Shown here one piece after another: positions 1 through 4,656 of a stretch of 6,075 bases of DNA. The notes under the pieces are model-generated. The model was given only the letters and a program-made list of their open reading frames with translations, was not told the DNA's origin and searched no databases. Origin of the DNA: Campylobacterales bacterium. Lineage in GTDB: Bacteria > Campylobacterota > Campylobacteria > Campylobacterales > Hydrogenimonadaceae. The translations under genes and the position numbers were made by a program. The stretch's first letter is position 1. Every line of letters starts with the position of its first letter. The stretch is from positions 1 to 6,075 of the forward strand of contig JAMONQ010000174.1 of assembly GCA_027065635.1 (NCBI GenBank). Direction: 5' to 3'.

Positions 1-672
1 TTTGAAAGCCATCCCCTCTTTCACGAAGATCGTCCTCGTCCTGTCCGAGCAGTATCTTCGATACTTTATGCCGGCATCTACCAGCAGCAGATCCCCGCCC
101 TTGAGAACCACATCGGTAGGCAGTGCATGCGGTTTCGCCGCATTGGCGCCTATCGCCACGATAGGATCGAAACTCAGGTCATACTCCCCGTAATCGCTCA
201 TAGCTCCCTTGGCCTCGAAATGGAGCCTCTTCTCACGCCTGTCGAGACCGGAGAGATTGAGGTACTCGGCAAACCTGTCAAACCCCTCTCTTCCCAACTC
301 GGCGGCACGCTTTAGAAGCTCTATCTCCTCCGGGCTCTTTACAATCCGTTTCCTGTGGGAAAGATCCGCTTTCGGTTTGAAGCGTACCGACGGAAGCCTT
401 GATCGCAGCCTGTTCAGTTCAAACTCGCTCCACTCTTTGGGATCGAAAAAGATCCTGGTTCCGCCGCCTTGCCTTATGAGCCTGCGCAAAGCGGCAGTAA
501 GATCGGATGCCTCTACAACTTCAGCCCCCTTTACACTCTCCTTCGCCTCTATCGTGTAGCGGCTGTCGGTTATGAACCACTTTTCGCTCCCCAGAGAGAG
601 AAAAACCGCATTGTCGCTGCTATATCCGCATTCATAATAGAGTGCATTTTCGTCCCGGAGAATGTAGTTCAT
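1..672 (-). CDS. Xaa-Pro aminopeptidase/dipeptidase, M24B family (C-terminal part missing at window edge)
   Basis: My reading of the minus strand gives 224 uninterrupted codons from ATG at 672 to the left edge, with no stop, so the gene continues outside the window. The family uses a two-metal centre to cleave the bond before proline in cytosolic peptides. Residues 1-105 form the non-catalytic N-terminal domain (MNYILRDENALYYECGYSSD...). The segment KSPEEIELLKRAAEL at about 112-126 marks the start of the pita-bread catalytic domain. PHALPTD (181-187) holds the usual substrate-side histidine. LLVDAG with D199 and CSDRTRT with D210 supply the first two metal ligands, spaced 11 residues apart as in E. 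coli PepP. The His and Glu ligands lie beyond the edge. The start follows the aroQ stop by three bases, and GCAGG eight bases upstream is only a weak ribosome site, so translational coupling to aroQ is likely. Family is secure; aminopeptidase P versus prolidase specificity cannot be decided, so no symbol is given. Confidence 0.9.
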   Translation of the reverse strand, partial: MNYILRDENALYYECGYSSDNAVFLSLGSEKWFITDSRYTIEAKESVKGAEVVEASDLTAALRRLIRQGGGTRIFFDPKEWSEFELNRLRSRLPSVRFKPKADLSHRKRIVKSPEEIELLKRAAELGREGFDRFAEYLNLSGLDRREKRLHFEAKGAMSDYGEYDLSFDPIVAIGANAAKPHALPTDVVLKGGDLLLVDAGIKYRRYCSDRTRTIFVKEGMAFK

Positions 673-675
673 GGA

Positions 676-1155
676 TCATGCCTGCTGTTGCTGTTCCTGC
701 TGCATCTGCTTCATAGCCTTGATCTCGTTGAGAATCTGAAGCATGGCAACCATCGCAAGATGGTAACTGAACGGACCGAAACCGGCTATCTGCCCCGCGC
801 ATACAGGAGCTATCAGACTCTTTTGCCGAAACTCTTCACGGGCATATACGTTGGTGATATGAACTTCGATCGTAGGCAGAGAAACGGCCGCTATCGCATC
901 GCGAATCGCTATGGAGGTGTGTGTATAGGCTGCCGGATTTATTATGATGCCGTCCGCATCACCGAGACACTCCTGGATCTTGTCCACAAGCTCACCCTCG
1001 AGGTTGCTCTGGAAAAACTCGATCTCCACTCCGTTTTGTTCGGCAAATCCCCTCATCTGCTCATGGATCTGCTCCAGCTTCATGGGACCATAGATATTCT
1101 GCTCTCTCAGTCCCAGCATATTCAGGTTTGGTCCTTGAATCACCATAATCTTCAT
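676..1155 (-). CDS. aroQ: 3-dehydroquinate dehydratase, type II
   Basis: This cytosolic enzyme converts 3-dehydroquinate to 3-dehydroshikimate in the shikimate pathway. The 159-residue length is normal for the dodecameric type II family. The expected motifs occur in order: GPNLNMLG at 8-15; catalytic Tyr22 in NIYG; QSNLEGE at 49-55; the substrate loop NPAAYTHTS at 73-81; His99 in EVHITN, the general acid; and REEFRQKS at 106-113 with the substrate-binding arginine. The C-terminal tail is rich in glutamine (residues 150-158), a feature I also recall in some Campylobacter homologues. The ATG start is supported by AAGGA at 1166-1162 with a six-base spacer. It lies first in a minus-strand operon with the M24 peptidase and faces mqnF across a divergent control region. 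Chorismate made through this pathway also feeds the futalosine route to menaquinone. Confidence 0.97.
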   Translation of the reverse strand: MKIMVIQGPNLNMLGLREQNIYGPMKLEQIHEQMRGFAEQNGVEIEFFQSNLEGELVDKIQECLGDADGIIINPAAYTHTSIAIRDAIAAVSLPTIEVHITNVYAREEFRQKSLIAPVCAGQIAGFGPFSYHLAMVAMLQILNEIKAMKQMQQEQQQQA

Positions 1156-1160
1156 ATATC

Positions 1161-1168
1161 ATCCTTTT
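1161..1168 (-). promoter_or_regulatory. Ribosome binding site of aroQ
   Basis: Read on the minus strand, this is AAAAGGAT, placed so that the AAGGA core ends six bases before the ATG at 1155. It is the best match to the 16S anti-Shine-Dalgarno sequence in the divergent region and fixes the aroQ start. Confidence 0.8.
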
Positions 1169-1183
1169 GACAATGTTTTAATG

Positions 1184-1198
1184 GTAGATTTTATCTAC
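1184..1198. repeat. Perfect inverted repeat between aroQ and mqnF (possible operator)
   Basis: Six-base arms GTAGAT and ATCTAC flank a TTT centre without a mismatch. On the minus strand the centre contains TAAAAT (1193-1188), a candidate -10 box about 33 bases before the aroQ start codon. On the plus strand it lies just before CATAAT at 1205-1210, a candidate -10 box for mqnF. The position suits a regulator of one or both divergent genes, but no repressor is encoded in the window. A short AT-rich palindrome can also arise by chance. Confidence 0.35.
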
Positions 1199-1204
1199 TT
1201 TTGC

Positions 1205-1210
1205 CATAAT
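1205..1210 (+). promoter_or_regulatory. Candidate -10 box for mqnF
   Basis: CATAAT matches five of six bases of the sigma-70 consensus and lies in the divergent gap, which would give a leader of roughly 75 bases. No good -35 box is visible 17 bases upstream, which is common in Campylobacterota promoters. The call rests on this hexamer and its position alone. Confidence 0.3.
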
Positions 1211-1293
1211 CCTAACTGACATTTCGCTCTATCTGCACCCTGAAGGGAGCAAACAGAATCGATCAAACCTCTTACGACAATGGAAAACCCGGT

Positions 1294-2511
1294 ATGAAGA
1301 TTATCACGGCAAAATGGATTTACGACGGCGAACACCTGCTTGCGGATCGTGCCGTCGCTTTTGAAAAGAGAATCGAAGCGGTCGGTCCGACAAAAGAGAT
1401 CACAAGGCTCTTTCCCGAAGCGAACATCGTAGAGCTTCCGGAAAACGAAGTGCTTCTTCCGGGCCTCATCAATCCCCATCTGCATCTTGAATTCGGCGCC
1501 AATACAACCCATCTGCGATATGGCGACTTCATGGGCTGGCTAAACAGTGTAATTTCCAAAAGAGACGAGCTTATTGAGGCGTGCAAGGCGGGCTGTTTCA
1601 AACGCCAGATCGAGTTTATGCTCGAATCAGGAATCACATCCTTCGGAGCTGTCAGCAGTTACGGGCGCGATCTGAAGGCCTGTGCTGCCGCACCGCAGCG
1701 TGTAGTCTTTTTCAACGAAGCCATAGGTTCACAGCCGGCGGCCGTAGACGCTCTTTATGCAGACTTCATGCAGAGGCTTGAAGATAGCGAAAAGATGGCT
1801 TCCGAAACTTTCATACCGGCTATAGCGATACACTCACCCTACTCGGTACACCCGATACTGATCAAAAAAATATTGAGTCATGCAGACAAAAGAGCTCTTA
1901 GCGCCCACTTCATGGAGTCTCCTGCGGAGAGAGACTGGCTGACAAAAGGCGAAGGCGACTTCAGGCCCTTTTTCGAAAACTTTCTCAAACAGAGCTCCCC
2001 GCTCTCTTTTCCGGAGGAGTTTCTCCAGCTGCTTGACGGGAAAAAGTGTATGCTCACACACGCCGTGTGGGCTGATGAAAATCTTTTGGAAATGATCGCA
2101 AAATCGGGACACTCCATAACCCACTGCCCCCGCTCCAACAGGCTGCTTGGATGCGGACGGCTGAAAATCGAGAGGCTCGAAGAGTATGAAATAGCATGGA
2201 CACTCGGTACCGACGGACTAAGCTCCAACAACTCCCTCTCTCTATGGGACGAGATGAGAGCCGCACTCATGATGCACTCCGCATACGAACCGAACACTCT
2301 TGCCGAAAATCTGCTCAAAGCATCTACATCAAGAGCGGCCGATGCCCTCTTTCTACCTGCAGGCCGTATCAAAAAGAGTAATTATGCCGATATGATAACA
2401 GTGCCTCTTGCGCACAAGATAGAGAGAGAGGAGGATTTTGCGCTCCAGCTCATCGTACACGCAAAAGAGGCCCGAAAGGTGATTATAGGAGGAGAGGAGA
2501 TTAGAGGATAG
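1294..2511 (+). CDS. mqnF: 6-aminodeoxyfutalosine deaminase, amidohydrolase superfamily
   Basis: A 405-residue metal-dependent hydrolase of the COG0402 type. Campylobacterota homologues, including the characterised Nitratiruptor protein Nis0429, deaminate 6-amino-6-deoxyfutalosine in the futalosine route to menaquinone; the symbol mqnX is also used. The metal-binding signature is complete: HLH at 62-64 after the LPGLINP strand; H180 in AIHSPYSVHP; H205 and E208 in SAHFMESPAER; H256 in LTHAV; H277 in ITHCPRSNRLLG; and D307 in GTDGLSSNNS. The short N-terminal and C-terminal beta segments (1-55 and about 355-405) form the usual side domain. The ATG at 1294 gives the normal MKII start, though only a weak GGAAA precedes it. 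The frame stays open upstream to 1216 but offers no better start. The product is cytosolic. The family is secure; the exact substrate is inferred from orthology and lineage. Confidence 0.93.
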   Translation: MKIITAKWIYDGEHLLADRAVAFEKRIEAVGPTKEITRLFPEANIVELPENEVLLPGLINPHLHLEFGANTTHLRYGDFMGWLNSVISKRDELIEACKAGCFKRQIEFMLESGITSFGAVSSYGRDLKACAAAPQRVVFFNEAIGSQPAAVDALYADFMQRLEDSEKMASETFIPAIAIHSPYSVHPILIKKILSHADKRALSAHFMESPAERDWLTKGEGDFRPFFENFLKQSSPLSFPEEFLQLLDGKKCMLTHAVWADENLLEMIAKSGHSITHCPRSNRLLGCGRLKIERLEEYEIAWTLGTDGLSSNNSLSLWDEMRAALMMHSAYEPNTLAENLLKASTSRAADALFLPAGRIKKSNYADMITVPLAHKIEREEDFALQLIVHAKEARKVIIGGEEIRG

Positions 2512-2550
2512 GTACCGCGACACCGGGCGGCGTGAACTCTCCTCTTTTTT
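2489..2550 (+). terminator. Possible intrinsic terminator after mqnF
   Basis: GAGGAGAG at 2489-2496, inside the last mqnF codons, is perfectly complementary to CTCTCCTC at 2537-2544, which runs directly into six T residues (2545-2550). The 40-base loop is long for an intrinsic terminator. It can fold further through CCGC (2515-2518) with GCGG (2527-2530). The T run lies immediately upstream of the sppA -10 box. Confidence 0.35.
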
Positions 2551-2552
2551 GA

Positions 2553-2558
2553 TATAAT
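2553..2558 (+). promoter_or_regulatory. -10 box of the sppA promoter
   Basis: TATAAT is an exact sigma-70 consensus hexamer about 50 bases before the sppA start, preceded by a T run. No recognisable -35 box stands 16-18 bases upstream, as is usual for vegetative promoters in this phylum. Transcription would begin near 2565, giving a leader of about 44 bases, so sppA can be transcribed independently of mqnF. Confidence 0.6.
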
Positions 2559-2596
2559 CATCGAAAATATCACGGCGTATCGACTATCACGCAACG

Positions 2597-2605
2597 AAAG
2601 AGGAG
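2597..2605 (+). promoter_or_regulatory. Ribosome binding site of sppA
   Basis: AAAGAGGAG lies three bases before the ATG at 2609 and fixes the start. The same nine bases are the perfect reverse complement of CTCCTCTTT at 2539-2547, upstream of the predicted transcription start. They could therefore be masked only in transcripts reading through from mqnF. Confidence 0.75.
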
Positions 2606-2608
2606 AAT

Positions 2609-3481
2609 ATGTCAGACTTTTTCAAAAAGCTCTTTTGGCCCATCACGGCGACTCTCGACTTTATCCAAAAATATTTCAAATCGCTCATTTTCCTGCTTGT
2701 AGTCATACTGATTCTCGCGCCTGCCGGAAGCGAATCGGTAAAACCGCCGAACCTGGCCACCGTAGACTTGACGGGCCCTATAATGGACTCCACGAAAATA
2801 GTGAGAGAGATCGACAACCTGGCAAACGACAAGAGTATCAGGGGAGTCCTCTTCGTAGTAAACTCTCCAGGCGGTGCAGTCGCCCCTTCGGTGGAGATAG
2901 CCCTGGCTATCAAAAGACTTAAACAGAAAAAGCCTGTGGTGGCGTACGCCGCCGGAACCATGGCCAGCGGCAGCTACTACGCCTCCATATGGGCCGATAA
3001 AATCGTAGCAAACCCGGCGGCCACCATCGGCTCCATAGGTGTCATTATGGAGGGGATGAATATCAAAGGGCTCATAGACAAAATAGGAGTCGAGCCGCAG
3101 GTAGTCAAAGCTGGAAAATACAAAGAGGCCGGAACACCGTTTAGAAAATGGACTCCTCTCGAGCGCAAAGAGATACAGAGGCACGTTTTCGATATATACG
3201 AAATGTTCGTCAACGATGTCGCCAAAGCGCGCAATCTCGATCCGAAACGTCCCGAAAAGTTTGCCGATGCGCAAATATTCATAGCAAAAAGAGCAAAAGA
3301 GGTAGGTCTTATAGACGAGATAGGCTCTATCAGGGATGCGCAGAATCTGACCAAAACGATAAGCGGTGTAACCGAAGCTCGATGGAAAGAGAAGAGCAGG
3401 CTCGAGCAGTATATGGAGAGTCTGGCGGAACAGTCGGCCAAAGTCTTCGTTGAGCAGTTGAAAGGGTGGGTGATTCGTTAA
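2609..3481 (+). CDS. sppA: Signal peptide peptidase SppA, short form
   Basis: A membrane-anchored serine protease of the S49 family that degrades cleaved signal peptides. It has 290 residues, the length of the half-size form found in Bacillus and Campylobacterota, not the 67K tandem form of E. coli. A basic, aromatic N-terminus (1-24) is followed by one hydrophobic segment (about 25-38, SLIFLLVVILILAPAG). This should anchor the enzyme with the catalytic domain outside the cytoplasm. The fold starts at ATVDLTGPI (50-58), followed by the SPGG turn at 86-89. Ser120 in TMASGSYYAS is the nucleophile. Lys172 in AGKYKEAGTPF is the general base; the 52-residue spacing equals that between Ser147 and Lys199 in B. 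subtilis SppA. ATIGSIGVIM (138-147) is the conserved strand after the nucleophile. The gene has its own promoter and terminator. Campylobacter jejuni also places sppA directly after the mqnF homologue. Confidence 0.95.
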   Translation: MSDFFKKLFWPITATLDFIQKYFKSLIFLLVVILILAPAGSESVKPPNLATVDLTGPIMDSTKIVREIDNLANDKSIRGVLFVVNSPGGAVAPSVEIALAIKRLKQKKPVVAYAAGTMASGSYYASIWADKIVANPAATIGSIGVIMEGMNIKGLIDKIGVEPQVVKAGKYKEAGTPFRKWTPLERKEIQRHVFDIYEMFVNDVAKARNLDPKRPEKFADAQIFIAKRAKEVGLIDEIGSIRDAQNLTKTISGVTEARWKEKSRLEQYMESLAEQSAKVFVEQLKGWVIR

Positions 3482-3496
3482 AACGGAGACAGATCG

Positions 3497-3522
3497 GGAG
3501 AGGCAAAGCCTCTCCATATTTT
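3497..3522. terminator. Intrinsic terminator of sppA, probably shared by the convergent RRM gene
   Basis: GGAGAGGC at 3497-3504 and GCCTCTCC at 3508-3515 form a perfect eight-base-pair, GC-rich stem with an AAA loop. ATATTTT follows on the plus strand. It starts 15 bases after the sppA stop. On the minus strand the hairpin lies just beyond the RRM gene stop, but only a weak T tract follows (GTTTT after 13 bases), so termination in that direction is less certain. Confidence 0.8.
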
Positions 3523-3802
3523 AAAAGTTACGGTTGAAATCGCCTCTTGGGCGGCGAGGCTCCCTGGGACGTGCTTCGTTAACACGGATATTGCGTCCTT
3601 CGACCTCTTTTCCGTTCAACGCTTCGATCGCTTCGTTGGCGGCATTGTCATCAGGCATCTCGACAAAACCGAAACCCTTCGATCTGCCGGTTTCACGGTC
3701 GCTTATAATACGCGCGCTGCTCACTTCGCCATACGCTTCAAAAACTTCTCTCAGTTCACCATCACCCATTCTGTAAGACAGATTTCCAACGTAGATATTC
3801 AT
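3521..3802 (-). CDS. Small RNA-binding protein with a single RRM domain
   Basis: A 93-residue protein that is almost entirely one RNA recognition motif, with the beta-alpha-beta-beta-alpha-beta order intact. RNP2 is IYVGNLS at 3-9 and RNP1 is KGFGFVEM at 42-49, so the aromatic residues that stack on RNA bases are present (Tyr4, Phe44, Phe46). The last strand is RNIRVNEARP. A short Arg/Pro-rich tail (RPREPRRPRGDFNRNF) follows and probably adds non-specific RNA contacts. Such single-RRM proteins occur in cyanobacteria and many Proteobacteria and have been linked to cold response and RNA chaperoning, but the role of this one is not known. The ATG is well supported by GGAG at 3813-3810 with seven bases of spacing. 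The gene is monocistronic and converges on sppA; its TAA stop overlaps the T run of the sppA terminator. Confidence 0.93.
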   Translation of the reverse strand: MNIYVGNLSYRMGDGELREVFEAYGEVSSARIISDRETGRSKGFGFVEMPDDNAANEAIEALNGKEVEGRNIRVNEARPREPRRPRGDFNRNF

Positions 3803-3840
3803 TCTACTTCTCCAAAAAAAACTCTTCCCTCTCTACATCA

Positions 3841-3846
3841 AGTATA
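3841..3846 (-). promoter_or_regulatory. Candidate -10 box of the RRM protein gene
   Basis: Read on the minus strand this is TATACT, five of six consensus bases, about 40 bases before the start codon. The likely transcription start is near 3834, giving a leader of some 30 bases. Directly upstream lies CTTTTT-GT-AAAAAG (3848-3861), a short AT-rich palindrome that may aid DNA bending or melting. No convincing -35 box is visible. Confidence 0.45.
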
Positions 3847-3887
3847 ACTTTTTGTAAAAAGGGTGAACTACTATACCATAAAAACGG

Positions 3888-3941
3888 TTACACTTCTGTA
3901 TCCGGCAAATCGAGCTTTGCAAAAGAGCCAAAAAAGTGTAA
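3888..3941. repeat. Eight-base inverted repeat with nested hairpin
   Basis: TTACACTT (3888-3895) and AAGTGTAA (3934-3941) are perfect reverse complements 38 bases apart. Inside lies a smaller stem, GCAAA (3905-3909) with TTTGC (3916-3920). The pair could be two operator half-sites or the base of an RNA stem. Chance is not excluded in AT-rich DNA. Confidence 0.4.
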
Positions 3942-4053
3942 TGCGGCTACAGTGACAAAGGCTCAAAGATCTTTTTTTCAAAGAGTGTTCCCTAATACTC
4001 AACATTTGGATCAAATAGCCGATCTGATTGTGAATGAATCCGTAAAAAAGTCG

Positions 4054-4059
4054 AAGGAG
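4054..4059 (+). promoter_or_regulatory. Ribosome binding site selecting a TTG start
   Basis: AAGGAG lies seven bases before TTG at 4067, an ideal spacing. The frame is closed by TAA at 4043-4045, and the first in-frame ATG (4157, codon 31) has no ribosome site, so this element decides in favour of the TTG start. Confidence 0.8.
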
Positions 4060-4066
4060 TTCGGTT

Positions 4067-4654
4067 TTGCGAATAGACTCTTCAATATCTTCGGTACAGA
4101 GCGTTACATACCAAAAGAGGGCGGAGGGTGCCGAAAAGGGCCTTGAAAACGGGGCGATGAACAGAAGTGACGAGTCGGAGGGTGTCAAAGAGAAAAAAGA
4201 AGAGTCGAAAACGGATGACAAAAAGGCGGAGCAAACCGGAAGCGAAAAAGAGCTCATAGCCAAGCTTCAGGCAAGAGATATGGAAGTAAGAGCACACGAA
4301 GCGGCGCATCTCGCCGCCGCCGGCGGTATAGCTGCCGGAGGAGCCAGTTTCAGCTACCAAAGAGGTCCTGACGGCAAGATGTATGCGATCGGCGGAGAAG
4401 TTCCAATATCTACCAGCGGCGGCGGCTCCGCACAGGAGAAGGTCGAGTTGATGAGACAGGTAGCGGCGGCGGCTATGGCTCCTGCCGATCCGAGTCCGCA
4501 GGATTATGCCGTAGCGGCGAATGCAAGAAGCGAAGAGATGCGCGCACTACAGGAGCTCAGAAAGGAGCAGGAGCAAGCGAGAAAGGAGCAGGGTCTGACA
4601 AGTTACGAAAATGTTGCAAAGAGCGATGAAAAGAGTAGCGGCGAAGTTTCATAG
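4067..4654 (+). CDS. SprA-related putative metalloprotease (HExxH)
   Basis: A 195-residue protein resembling the family annotated in Campylobacter as putative metalloprotease CJM1_0395 (SprA-related). Residues 1-60 are polar and highly charged, rich in Glu, Lys and Ser, and probably disordered. The conserved core begins near 66 and contains RAHEAAHLAAAGG, with the zinc-protease signature HEAAH at 77-81. It continues with the family block SFSYQRGPDGKMYAIGGEVP (95-114) and an Ala-rich helix with APADPSPQD (138-146). The tail (152-178) is a charged helix of the type LQELRKEQEQARKEQ. No signal peptide or membrane segment is visible. The start is TTG, chosen for its strong ribosome site. The stop is two bases from the convergent xseA stop. 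Family membership is good. Proteolytic activity is only inferred from HExxH; no third zinc ligand can be assigned by eye, and no substrate is known to me. Confidence 0.88.
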   Translation: MRIDSSISSVQSVTYQKRAEGAEKGLENGAMNRSDESEGVKEKKEESKTDDKKAEQTGSEKELIAKLQARDMEVRAHEAAHLAAAGGIAAGGASFSYQRGPDGKMYAIGGEVPISTSGGGSAQEKVELMRQVAAAAMAPADPSPQDYAVAANARSEEMRALQELRKEQEQARKEQGLTSYENVAKSDEKSSGEVS

Positions 4655-4656
4655 CT

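Larger units (their letters stand above)
3803..4066. other. Gap of about 264 bases between divergent RRM and SprA-like genes
   Basis: I see no convincing gene here. The left end holds the ribosome site and promoter of the minus-strand RRM gene; the right end holds the ribosome site of the plus-strand HExxH gene. Between them are an eight-base inverted repeat (3888-3895 with 3934-3941), a nested small hairpin, and a T run at 3972-3978 between two copies of TCAAAGA (3963-3969 and 3978-3984). TAATAC at 3993-3998 is a weak -10 candidate for the downstream gene. A frame from GTG at 3952 to 4146 is open for 64 codons, but it lacks a ribosome site and overlaps the next gene. No tRNA or insertion-sequence end was recognised. 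Confidence 0.6.

Noticed and set aside
469..1170. Plus-strand open frame of 233 codons opposite aroQ and the peptidase
   Set aside because: It is antisense to two genes with clear family motifs, has no ribosome site, and its translation resembles no family I know. It is a composition shadow.
1878..2372. Minus-strand open frame of 164 codons inside mqnF
   Set aside because: Antisense to the metal-binding core of mqnF; Ser/Arg-rich translation typical of a shadow frame.
2612..3517. Minus-strand open frame of 301 codons covering all of sppA
   Set aside because: It mirrors sppA, which has intact catalytic residues, promoter and ribosome site. The antisense product is low in hydrophobic order and would have to be read through the terminator hairpin.
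3963..3984. Direct repeat TCAAAGA around a T run as a target-site duplication or attachment site
   Set aside because: The 15-base spacing leaves no room for an inserted element, and no transposase, integrase or terminal inverted repeats are present.
3952..4146. 64-codon frame from GTG before and overlapping the HExxH gene
   Set aside because: No ribosome site precedes the GTG, the product is not recognised, and the last 80 bases overlap a well-supported gene in another frame. It might be a decayed gene, but the sequence alone does not show this.
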